Source of the DNA: CAHJXF01 sp038254545
Lineage (GTDB): Bacteria > Pseudomonadota > Gammaproteobacteria > Burkholderiales > Burkholderiaceae_D
Assembly (NCBI GenBank): GCA_038254545.1
Contig: JBBSGB010000007.1
Span: forward strand, 1-64,000
DNA length: 64,000 nt
Reading direction: 5' to 3'
This document shows positions 8,672 to 16,584 of the stretch, one piece after another; within the stretch, counting starts at the first letter, position 1, and each line of letters starts with the position of its first letter. The position numbers and the translations under genes are program-made. The notes beneath the pieces are model-generated. The model was not told the DNA's origin. It saw only the letters and a list, made by a program, of their open reading frames with translations, and ran no database searches.

Positions 8672-9565
8672 ATGAACCTCGGCATCATTTACGCGGGACT
8701 CGCCTACGGCATCTGGGGCGTGTTTCCGCTCTACTTTCGAGCCCTGCACGGCGTATCCGCATTCGAGGTGCTGATGCAGCGCATGGTGTGGGCATTGCTG
8801 GTGGTCGCGGTGATCCTGCTGGTGCGTCATCGCTGGGGCTGGGCGCGCGAGGTGGCGGCCGCGCCGCGCGTGCTGTTGCGCTTCGCGATCAGTGCGGTGC
8901 TGATCGCGCTCAACTGGTTCGTCTATATCTGGGCGGTCGGCAACGGGCACGTGGTCGATGCGAGCCTGGGCTACTTCATCACGCCGCTGGTCAACGTGTT
9001 GCTCGGCCGGATCGTGCTGGGCGAGCGTCCGCGTCCTGCCCAATGGACCGCGATCGGCATCGCCGCCGCGGGTGTGGCATGGCTGGGATGGCAGACCGGA
9101 CATCTGCCGTGGATAGGGTTGGCGCTGGCGGCCAGCTTCGGCTCGTACGGACTCGCGAAGAAGACGGCGCCACTGGGCGCGCTGGAAGGACTGGCGCTCG
9201 AGACGACGCTGCTGTTTCCGTTCGCGATTGCAGCGCTAGTGTGGCTGACGTCACGAGGCCAGAGCGCATTTGCGCTTGGCGACGTCCGATTGCAATTGCT
9301 GCTCGTTGCGAGTGGTCCGCTGACCGCGTTTACGCTGCTGTTGTTCGCCGCCGGTGCGCGTCGCATTCCGATGACGACGCTCGGGCTGCTTCAATACATC
9401 TCACCGACCCTGCAGTTGCTGCTGGGCGTGTGGGTCTTCAACGAAGCGTTCGGCGGGGCTTCGCTGATCGGCTATGGATTGATCTGGTCGGCGCTGGTGC
9501 TCTATGCGAGCGAGAGCCTGTGGCGAGCCCGACAGGGACGCGGCACCGCAGCGCCGGCCCGCTGA
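8672..9565 (+). CDS. rarD: RarD/EamA-family permease
   Basis: 297 residues with about ten hydrophobic segments. The N-terminus (MNLGIIYAGLAYGIWGVFPL) and the stretch ALNWFVYIWAVGNGHVVDAS are characteristic of RarD, with a second EamA repeat ending in GYGLIWSALVLYA. The ATG at 8672 was chosen over the upstream open frame because the RarD signature begins there. It is an inner-membrane protein of the drug/metabolite transporter superfamily; RarD was named from a chloramphenicol-sensitivity phenotype and its substrate is uncertain. Confidence 0.88.
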   Translation: MNLGIIYAGLAYGIWGVFPLYFRALHGVSAFEVLMQRMVWALLVVAVILLVRHRWGWAREVAAAPRVLLRFAISAVLIALNWFVYIWAVGNGHVVDASLGYFITPLVNVLLGRIVLGERPRPAQWTAIGIAAAGVAWLGWQTGHLPWIGLALAASFGSYGLAKKTAPLGALEGLALETTLLFPFAIAALVWLTSRGQSAFALGDVRLQLLLVASGPLTAFTLLLFAAGARRIPMTTLGLLQYISPTLQLLLGVWVFNEAFGGASLIGYGLIWSALVLYASESLWRARQGRGTAAPAR

Positions 9566-9601
9566 AGCGCACCGGAACTGCTTGACGCCGCCTCATGATG
9601 C

Positions 9602-11035
9602 TTACGCTGAGCGAACGCGCGAGCCCGTCGGGGCGCTGGCCATCGAGCGACTACCCCGCGCCGGCGAGTTGCGATGCCCACTTCCTGAGTTCCCATGCGG
9701 ACCCTTGCCCGGCGTGGGCTTCGATCCCGAAGGACGCGCCGCCGCACCGTACGAAGACGCGGGCTTCTTCGCGGAGCCGTCCGAACGCGACGGTTGACCG
9801 CGCATCGGCGCGCGTGCGCGCAGGATCGGCTCGGGCTTGGCGCGCGGATCGGGTTCGAATCCAACGATGACTTCTTTCACGAGGCTGCGCTTGATGACGC
9901 GCTCGATGTCGCGCAAGAGCCCGTATTCATCGACGCACACCAGCGATACCGCCTCGCCACTCTTGCCCGCGCGGCCGGTACGGCCGATGCGATGCACGTA
10001 GTCTTCGGCGACGTTGGGCAACTCGTAGTTGACGACGTGCGGCAACTGGTCGATGTCGATGCCGCGCGCGGCGATGTCGGTCGCAACCAGCACCCGCAGC
10101 TTGTTGGCCTTGAACTTGGTCAGCGCGGCGGTGCGCGCGCCCTGGCTCTTGTTGCCGTGGATGGCGAGCGAGCTGATGCCGTCCTTGTCGAGCATTTCGG
10201 CGAGCTTGTTGGCGCCGTGCTTGGTGCGCGTGAACACCAGCACCTGCGACCAGTTGTTCTCGCGGATCAGGTGCGTGAGCAGCTCGCGCTTCTTGTCGCG
10301 GTCGACCGGATGGACGCGTTGCGCGATCACTTCGACGGTCGAATTGCGCGCGGCGACCTGGATCGTCTTTGGATGATCGAGCAGGCGATCGGCGAGCGCC
10401 TTGATGTCGTCGGAGAAGGTCGCCGAGAACAGCAGGTTCTGGCGCCGCACGCCATTGGTGTTGGCGGGCAACAGCGCCAGGATGCGCTTGATGTCGGGTA
10501 TGAAACCCATGTCGAGCATGCGATCGGCTTCATCGAGCACGAAGATTTCGATCTTCGAGAAATCGATGGTCTTCTGCTGATAATGGTCGAGCAGACGTCC
10601 CGGCGTCGCCACAAGCAGATCGACGCCGTTGCGCAAGGCCGTGACCTGCGGATGAAAGCCGACGCCGCCGAAGATCGCGGTCGACTTCAGCTTGACGTGC
10701 TTGCCATAGACGCGAACGCTGGCCTCGACCTGCGCGGCCAATTCACGCGTGGGCGTGAGGACCAGCGCACGCAGCGGACGCACGACGGCCTTGCTCTGCG
10801 GGCGTCCATCGGCGCGAGCAGCCGGCGCCGGGACGGGATTGGCGAGCAGGCGCTCGAGGATCGGAAGCACGAAGCCGGCGGTCTTGCCGGTGCCGGTCTG
10901 GGCGCCGGCGAGAAGGTCGCCGCCTGCGAGTACTGCAGGGATGGCTTCGAGTTGAATCGGAGTGGGTTGCGTATAACCGGCGTCCGCAACAGCGCGAACG
11001 AGCGGCTCGGACAAGCCGAGGCTGGAGAATGACAT
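9602..11035 (-). CDS. rhlE: DEAD-box RNA helicase RhlE
   Basis: 477 residues. All helicase motifs are present in order: Q motif (YTQPTPIQ), Walker A (AQTGTGKT), PTRELA, DEAD (VLDEADRMLDMGF), SAT (LLFSATFSDD), and the C-terminal ARGIDI and HRIGRTGRAGKSG. After the core (~residue 385) a basic, low-complexity tail rich in Arg, Ser and Gly (residues ~390-477) is typical of RhlE-type RNA-binding extensions. The enzyme unwinds short RNA duplexes and acts in ribosome assembly or RNA decay. A perfect 9-bp hairpin lies 11 bases upstream of the start (see 11047-11068). Confidence 0.94.
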   Translation of the reverse strand: MSFSSLGLSEPLVRAVADAGYTQPTPIQLEAIPAVLAGGDLLAGAQTGTGKTAGFVLPILERLLANPVPAPAARADGRPQSKAVVRPLRALVLTPTRELAAQVEASVRVYGKHVKLKSTAIFGGVGFHPQVTALRNGVDLLVATPGRLLDHYQQKTIDFSKIEIFVLDEADRMLDMGFIPDIKRILALLPANTNGVRRQNLLFSATFSDDIKALADRLLDHPKTIQVAARNSTVEVIAQRVHPVDRDKKRELLTHLIRENNWSQVLVFTRTKHGANKLAEMLDKDGISSLAIHGNKSQGARTAALTKFKANKLRVLVATDIAARGIDIDQLPHVVNYELPNVAEDYVHRIGRTGRAGKSGEAVSLVCVDEYGLLRDIERVIKRSLVKEVIVGFEPDPRAKPEPILRARAPMRGQPSRSDGSAKKPASSYGAAARPSGSKPTPGKGPHGNSGSGHRNSPARGSRSMASAPTGSRVRSA

Positions 11036-11046
11036 GATGGGATTTG

Positions 11047-11068
11047 AAACCTATCCGCAGATAGGTTT
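11047..11068 (-). promoter_or_regulatory. Stem-loop in the rhlE leader
   Basis: AAACCTATC (11047-11055) and GATAGGTTT (11060-11068) form a perfect 9-bp stem with a CGCA/TGCG loop, ending 11 bases before the rhlE ATG. The only purine-rich stretch resembling a ribosome binding site (GGATAGG on the reverse strand) lies inside the stem, so the structure could occlude translation initiation. Regulation, for example autoregulation by the helicase or a temperature effect, is inference. Confidence 0.55.
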
Positions 11069-11293
11069 TATTGATGCAGGCCTGTCGCCGCATTGCGCGG
11101 AGCCAGTCACAGACGAGCTGGAAAAGCGGAGTCTGAATGACGCGTCGGATCGACGGCGGCTGGGGACTGGAGCAAAAGCCGCAATCAGCGAGTATACACG
11201 GAAAGTGAAATCACGCCGGTTGGCCTGCGAGCGACGGGTAGCGGTCGCGCGTGTGATAGTCATGCGTGGAAACCAAATACCGGAGGTGTAGCG

Positions 11294-11578
11294 ATGGTCG
11301 AAGCGAAATGGAACGGCGCATTGATTGCCGCCAGCGACGCATGCGTCGTGGTCGAAGGCAACCAGTACTTTCCGCCCGACGCGGTCAACAAAGAAAACTT
11401 GCGACCGTCGGATACGACCACGATCTGCCCGTGGAAGGGCACCGCGCATTATTACGACGTGGTGGTTGGGGATCGCGTCAACAAGGACGCGGCGTGGTAC
11501 TACCCCGAGCCCAAGCTCGCCGCCGAGGAAATCAGGAACCGCGTCGCGTTCTGGAAAGGCGTCCAGGTCCGCGCATGA
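11294..11578 (+). CDS. DUF427 domain protein
   Basis: 94 residues. The motifs YFPPDAVNKENLRPSD, TTICPWKGTAHYYDV and AAWYYPEPKLAAEEIRNRVAF are those of the small single-domain DUF427 family, which is cytoplasmic and of unknown function. A strong ribosome binding site, GGAGGT, precedes the ATG by 6 bases. The 258 bases between the divergent rhlE start and this gene hold the rhlE hairpin and presumably both promoters. Confidence 0.88.
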   Translation: MVEAKWNGALIAASDACVVVEGNQYFPPDAVNKENLRPSDTTTICPWKGTAHYYDVVVGDRVNKDAAWYYPEPKLAAEEIRNRVAFWKGVQVRA

Positions 11579-11660
11579 TGCGGGCGGGCAATGCGGATGT
11601 GCAGAGGTATAGATCGGTCCCGATCCGTACTGCGAGGCAAAGAAAATGACTCTGCGAAGC

Positions 11661-12914
11661 TCACAGATCCCTCGCGAGCCGTATCCCTGAAACCTGCCAC
11701 CTCGCCTGCGGCGGAAAGAAGTTCCGGTAGCTCGCCCGCGCATGCCCGGCCGGCGTGGCGCTCGAACCGCCTTTCAATACCATCTGGTTGACCATGAACT
11801 TGCCGTTGTATTCGCCGACCGCGCCGTCCGCGATGCGAAAACCCGGGTAGGGGAGATAGGCGCTGCGCGTCCATTCCCACACCTCGCCATTACGCTGCTG
11901 CAGCGATGCATCGCCCACGGTTTCGGCGACGCATTCCCATTCGGCTTCGGTGGGCAAGCGCGCCTCGGCCCAGCGTGCGTAGGCGTCAGCCTCGTAGTAA
12001 CTGACGTGCGCGACCGGTTCGTCTTGCCCCACGGGTTGCATGCCGCGCAGTGTGAATACCTGCCACGCGCTGGCGCCGTTCTCCCTTTCCCAGTAGAGCG
12101 GTGCTTCCCAGCCTTCGCGCACGCGCGTATCCCACCCATCGGAGAGCCACAGTTCGGGGCGCGCATATCCGCGGTCTTCGATGAAGCGCAGGTATTCGCC
12201 GCACGTCACGGGGAGGGTCGCGATCGCAAAGGGCGCAAGCCATACGCGATGACGCGGACGCTCATTGTCGAATGCGAAGCCTTCCGCCTCCGCACCGATC
12301 TGCGCGATGCCCTCAGGCCGTTCGACGAATTCCTGTGCTGTCGCAGGCACTGCGAAAAGCTGGTCCTCGATTGCCGCGCGATACGCCGGCCGTAGCGGGT
12401 TCTTCCACAGGTGATGCTTGAGGTCGGTGACGATCAGCTCCTGATGCTGCTGCTCGTGATGAAGGCCGAGTTCGAGCACGTCGAGCAGCGACCGATCGAT
12501 CGCGGATGATGTGAGGAGCGCTGCGACACGCTCGTCGATCGCCTGTCGATACGCGAACACGCGCTCGAGAGCCGGGCGCGAAATCATGCCGCGCTCGGCA
12601 CGCGGAAGGCGCTCCCCGACGCCGACGTAGTAGGAATTGAACAGCACGCGAAAGGCGGGATCGAAAGGCGCGTAGCGGACTCCATGCGCGGCCTCGAGGA
12701 CGAAGGTCTCGAAGAACCAGGTGACATGCGCGAGGTGCCACTTCACGGGACTGGCGTCGGGCATCGACTGCAACATGCAATCTTCGGCCGACAGCCCCTC
12801 GGTGAGCGCGACGGTGGCCGCGCGTACGCGCCGGAAAGCGTCGAGCAATGCGCGCTGGCGCGACGTGTCAAGAATGCGGCTGGCGCGGGACTCGCCGATG
12901 CCGGCGCGACTCAT
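11661..12914 (-). CDS. egtB: EgtB, iron-dependent ergothioneine sulfoxide synthase
   Basis: 417 residues. The N-terminal DinB-like domain carries HLAHVTWFFETF (about residue 60) and LHHEQQHQELI (about residue 150), which supply the three-His iron site. The C-terminal formylglycine-generating-enzyme-like domain is marked by GEVWEWTRSAYLPYPGF and GGSSATPAGHARASYRNFFP. The enzyme joins a sulfur donor to trimethylhistidine; the donor (gamma-Glu-Cys or Cys) cannot be told from sequence by eye. Its ATG overlaps the stop of egtD by four bases, so the two are translationally coupled. Confidence 0.92.
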   Translation of the reverse strand: MSRAGIGESRASRILDTSRQRALLDAFRRVRAATVALTEGLSAEDCMLQSMPDASPVKWHLAHVTWFFETFVLEAAHGVRYAPFDPAFRVLFNSYYVGVGERLPRAERGMISRPALERVFAYRQAIDERVAALLTSSAIDRSLLDVLELGLHHEQQHQELIVTDLKHHLWKNPLRPAYRAAIEDQLFAVPATAQEFVERPEGIAQIGAEAEGFAFDNERPRHRVWLAPFAIATLPVTCGEYLRFIEDRGYARPELWLSDGWDTRVREGWEAPLYWERENGASAWQVFTLRGMQPVGQDEPVAHVSYYEADAYARWAEARLPTEAEWECVAETVGDASLQQRNGEVWEWTRSAYLPYPGFRIADGAVGEYNGKFMVNQMVLKGGSSATPAGHARASYRNFFPPQARWQVSGIRLARDL

Positions 12915-14056
12915 GCCGGCTCCGCGGCAAACACGCCGAACCAGCCGCGCGCATCGCTCCAGTAGCGCAGGCGATCGCCGGTCGCAAAACCGGCAGCGCC
13001 CAGCAGCGCACTGAAGCTTTCGATCGTGTACTTGTGCGAGTACTCGGTCACGATCACCTCGCCATTCACAAAGCGCCGCGCATCGCTTCCGATGCGGACC
13101 GTCTGTGCACGCGTCGAGACCAATTGCATCTCGATGCGGCTCGCGTCTTCATCGAACACCGCGCGATGCTCGAATGCCGCCGGGTCGAAGTCTGCATCGA
13201 GCAAACGATTCGCCACGCGCAGCACGTTGCGGTTGAACGCGGCCGTGACGCCCAATGCATCGTCGTATGCCGCGCGCAGCACATCGCGATCCTTGACGAG
13301 ATCGACGCCGATCAGGAGCTTGCCCCCGGTGCTCGCGTGGCACTCGATGTGCTCGCGTACCGACGCGAGAAAGGCGCGCGCTTCATTGTTCGTGAAGTTG
13401 CCGATCGACGAGCCCGGATAGAAGAATATCGGCGGCATGTCGGGCTCTTCGGCCAACAATGCGTGCAGGTCGAAGGGCCGGGTGAAATCCGCGACGACCC
13501 CGACGATGTCGAGTGCGCTTTCATGCGAACGTGCGGCGTCACGCGCGAACTCGCGCGCATGTGCATGGGAAGCACGCTCGCTGGCGAGCGCCGCAAGCGA
13601 TGCGCGCAACCACGGCTCGGCAATGTCGACGCCTACGTAACGACCGACATGGGCTGCATCCAGCCAACCGCGCGCCTTCGCGCCGTCACCGCATCCGAGA
13701 TCGATCCACTGCGAATGTGCGGGCAAGGCGCGCGCAATCGCGGCACGCTGATCGTCGAAGATCGCCGCTTCGGTCCGCGTCGGATAATACTCATCGAGTT
13801 CGCAGATCGCCGTGAAGAGGGCCGCTCCCTGTTCATCGTAGAAGAACTTGGGCGAAGTGCGCGCAGGAGTCGCGAGCAGCCCGGCGCTGAATTCGGCGCG
13901 ATCGTCAGCGTCGCTGACGGCGATCTGCACAAGCACGCGCAACGAGTCGGCGGGCCTGCGCGCCACAAGATCGACGACGCGGTGGTCGACGCGATGATCG
14001 GCGTACTGGGCATCGTGGAGCGCTGCGGACTCCTCGAGCACGGCGGATATTTTCAT
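12911..14056 (-). CDS. egtD: EgtD, L-histidine N-alpha-methyltransferase
   Basis: 381 residues from the ATG at 14056 (an upstream in-frame TTG at 14068 is less likely). The SAM-binding region IDLGCGDGAKA, the family motif PIFFYPGSSIGNF and the histidine-binding-side sequence FNRNVLRVANRLL identify EgtD, which trimethylates histidine in the first step of ergothioneine biosynthesis. It precedes egtB with a 4-base overlap. The 243 bases upstream contain loosely repeated GCGCGTTTCATCC/TGCGCATTTCATCC near 14277-14303 but no gene. Confidence 0.93.
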   Translation of the reverse strand: MKISAVLEESAALHDAQYADHRVDHRVVDLVARRPADSLRVLVQIAVSDADDRAEFSAGLLATPARTSPKFFYDEQGAALFTAICELDEYYPTRTEAAIFDDQRAAIARALPAHSQWIDLGCGDGAKARGWLDAAHVGRYVGVDIAEPWLRASLAALASERASHAHAREFARDAARSHESALDIVGVVADFTRPFDLHALLAEEPDMPPIFFYPGSSIGNFTNNEARAFLASVREHIECHASTGGKLLIGVDLVKDRDVLRAAYDDALGVTAAFNRNVLRVANRLLDADFDPAAFEHRAVFDEDASRIEMQLVSTRAQTVRIGSDARRFVNGEVIVTEYSHKYTIESFSALLGAAGFATGDRLRYWSDARGWFGVFAAEPA

Positions 14057-14299
14057 GACGGTGAGCAAAGGAAGTGAGTCGAACCAGCGGCTACTCGATT
14101 ACATCCCGTTCGAACCTCGAACGCGCAGCTTTCTTGCGCGGAGTCCGTCGCCGATTATCGACGGGCCGATCGAAGCGCCAGTGTAGGCGCGCGCGGCGAG
14201 CGGCGGGTAGGACGGCCTCTCATCCAAGGCTGCCATCTCGCACTTTCATCCCGCGCGTTCAACCTGTGCGTTCGCCTTGCGCGTTTCATCCTGCGCATT

Positions 14300-15619
14300 T
14301 CATCCCGACTTCTCGTCCCATTCGAATCGCAGCGTCGCGATCAGGCCGAATAGCACGGCGAAGCCCAGCAGCACGAGGATCGCCGGCCAAGCGGCATCCC
14401 ACCCGAGACCGCGCCATGTCATCGCATCGAAACCGTCGACCGCCCAGCGCGTGGGCATCACCAGCGACGCGGTCTGCAGCCATTGCGGAAACACGAACGA
14501 AGGTACCCATGCGCCGCCCAGCATCACCATCACCAGCGTCGCGAAGATCGCGAGCCCGCGTGTGGCTTCGGGCGTCTTGCCGAGCGCCGCGATGAAGAGG
14601 CCGAAGCCCGCGGTCATCAGCGCGAAGGCGATGTTCAAGCCGAGGAAGCCGGCCACGCTGCCTTCGATGCGCACGCCGAAGAACAGCATGCCGGCCGCGA
14701 AGATCAATGCGAAAAGAATCGCCGCGATCAACGCGCCGCTCGCGATCTGGCTCGCGAGCAAGTACCCGCGCGACAGCGGCGCCGCGCGCAATCGTTGCCA
14801 CAAGCCCATGCGCCGCGTGGTCAACAGCTTGATGCCCAGGTCGATACCCATGAAGAGGATGAACTGCACACCCATGCCGCCGAACGAATGTGAAAAGCCG
14901 TTGTATTTCGACTCGGGCCGCGAGCTCGCTTCGATTTGCTTGACCGTGTAGGGAACCTGGAAGCTCGCGCCGGAGCTGGCGTTGGATGCGGACGCGCCCG
15001 CGTTCTGCTCGCCGTTGGTAGAGCGCACCCGATCGACCGAATCGAAGAGCGCGAGCATGTTGCGCTTCGATGCCTCGGACATCGATGCGCTATCGCTCAC
15101 ACTGTGCCGCGCATCGGCCAGCATCTTGATGCTGGCCGCGTCGTTATCGAACGAGAACGCTGTGCGCGTGACGCTTTCCATCGCATGCTGGGCGAAGAAG
15201 CCCTGCACGACCTGCAAGACGATGGCCTGCGACGGGTCGTAGCGAATTTCGATCACCGGCTTTTCGCTCGCACCGAACAGCGCTCGGGGCGCCTGCTCGC
15301 CGAAGTCGCGCGGCAAGGTCACGACGGCGCGCAGCTTGCCGCGCTTGACCGCTTCGGCGGCTTGAGCTTCGTCGAGCGCCTGCACGTCGAAGGTCTTGTC
15401 CGCGGTCATGGCGGCGACGATGCGCTTGCTGATCGCGCTTTGATCGTGGTCGATGATCACGATCGGAACGCGAGACGGCGCCTGGTTTCCCGACCCGCCG
15501 AACAGCGAGCCGAAGAATGCGGCGATGGCGATCGGCGCGGCCAAGGTGACGAGCAGGGCGCGGCGGTTCGAGAAATAGAGGACGAGGTCTTTCCTGACCA
15601 GGGCGATGAGCGCATGCAT
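14300..15619 (-). CDS. ABC-2 type exporter, permease subunit
   Basis: 439 residues with one N-terminal membrane helix (RRALLVTLAAPIAIAAFFGSL), a ~200-residue periplasmic region (residues ~45-240), and five or six C-terminal helices. This is the architecture of the YhhJ/YbhR-type ABC-2 permease family. A basic amphipathic segment TTRRMGLWQRLRAAPLSRG before the second helix is conserved in these exporters. It follows its ATPase by 16 bases. Substrate is unknown; drugs, lipids and polymers are all possible. Confidence 0.85.
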   Translation of the reverse strand: MHALIALVRKDLVLYFSNRRALLVTLAAPIAIAAFFGSLFGGSGNQAPSRVPIVIIDHDQSAISKRIVAAMTADKTFDVQALDEAQAAEAVKRGKLRAVVTLPRDFGEQAPRALFGASEKPVIEIRYDPSQAIVLQVVQGFFAQHAMESVTRTAFSFDNDAASIKMLADARHSVSDSASMSEASKRNMLALFDSVDRVRSTNGEQNAGASASNASSGASFQVPYTVKQIEASSRPESKYNGFSHSFGGMGVQFILFMGIDLGIKLLTTRRMGLWQRLRAAPLSRGYLLASQIASGALIAAILFALIFAAGMLFFGVRIEGSVAGFLGLNIAFALMTAGFGLFIAALGKTPEATRGLAIFATLVMVMLGGAWVPSFVFPQWLQTASLVMPTRWAVDGFDAMTWRGLGWDAAWPAILVLLGFAVLFGLIATLRFEWDEKSG

Positions 15620-15635
15620 GGCTGTGCCTGTGGGA

Positions 15636-16571
15636 TCAGTCGCGCAACTGGCGGCCGGTCAGCGAAAGAAAAACGTCTTCGAGGGTCGCGCGCGAACTCG
15701 AGATGCGGCGTATCGCATGGCCGCGCGCCGCCACCCATGCCAGCAGGCGCGGCAGGTGCGCGCCGAGGTCGGCAACCGCGAGCGTGAGGACCTCGTCGGT
15801 CTGTTGCGCACGCGTGACGCCTTCTTCGACGCGTAGCGCATCGACATCGACGTTCCCGCTCACCTCGATCGTGATCACGCCCGTGTCGCCCAGCGCGCGT
15901 ATCAACTCGGCCGGGGTATTGGACGCCACCACGCGACCGTGATCGATGATGACGATGCGATCGGCAAGCCGCTCGGCCTCTTCCATGTAGTGCGTCGTAT
16001 AGACGATCGCCTTGCCGCGCGCGGCGAGCGTTTCGAGATTGTCGAAGATCGCGTTGCGGCTCTGCGGATCGACGCCGACGGTGGGCTCGTCGAGGATCAA
16101 CAGATCGGGATCGTGGACCAATGCCGCTGCGATGTTCAGGCGTCGCTTCATGCCGCCCGAATAGGTCGAGGGCTTGTCGCGTGCGCGGTCGGCAAGGCCG
16201 ACCAGATCGAGTGCGGCATCGACGCGCTGCTTGAGCAGCGCGCCCTGGATGCCGTAGAGAGCGCCGAAGAGCTCGAGATTGCCGCGCGCGCCGAGGTCTT
16301 CGAACAGCGCGATGTCCTGCGGCACGAGTCCGATGCGGCGCTTGAGCGGGCTGTCGTCGGAAGAGATTGCCTCGCCATCGATCAGTACGCGGCCGGAGTC
16401 GGGCGCGACGAGGCCGCAGATCATCGCGACCGTGGTGGACTTGCCGGCGCCGTTGGGGCCCAGCAATCCGATCACCTGGCCGCGCTCGACCGACAGCGAT
16501 ACGTCGGCGACGGCTACGACAGCCGCAGCGTTCGACCCGTAGGATTTGGCGAGATGCTCGACCTTCAGCAT
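15636..16571 (-). CDS. ABC-2 type exporter, ATP-binding subunit
   Basis: 311 residues from an ATG at 16571; the longer open frame upstream only overlaps the peptidase gene. Walker A GPNGAGKST, the Q loop (GLVPQD), signature TYSGGMKRRLNIA, Walker B LLILDEPTVGVD and the switch His in VYTTHYMEEAERL are all present. The C-terminal ~70 residues form the extra domain common in daunorubicin-type (DrrA) ATPases. It lies between the S9 peptidase (13-base gap) and the permease (16-base gap), so the three are likely one transcript. Confidence 0.92.
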   Translation of the reverse strand: MLKVEHLAKSYGSNAAAVVAVADVSLSVERGQVIGLLGPNGAGKSTTVAMICGLVAPDSGRVLIDGEAISSDDSPLKRRIGLVPQDIALFEDLGARGNLELFGALYGIQGALLKQRVDAALDLVGLADRARDKPSTYSGGMKRRLNIAAALVHDPDLLILDEPTVGVDPQSRNAIFDNLETLAARGKAIVYTTHYMEEAERLADRIVIIDHGRVVASNTPAELIRALGDTGVITIEVSGNVDVDALRVEEGVTRAQQTDEVLTLAVADLGAHLPRLLAWVAARGHAIRRISSSRATLEDVFLSLTGRQLRD

Positions 16572-16584
16572 GAGGACTCCCTGA

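Noticed and set aside
9695..11032. A 445-residue plus-strand open frame opposite rhlE.
   Set aside because: It is the complement of rhlE, with His/Asp-rich antisense composition and no motif.
14069..14299. Degenerate repeats such as GCGCGTTTCATCC upstream of egtD as a CRISPR or protein-binding array.
   Set aside because: Only two or three irregular copies occur with no spacer pattern.
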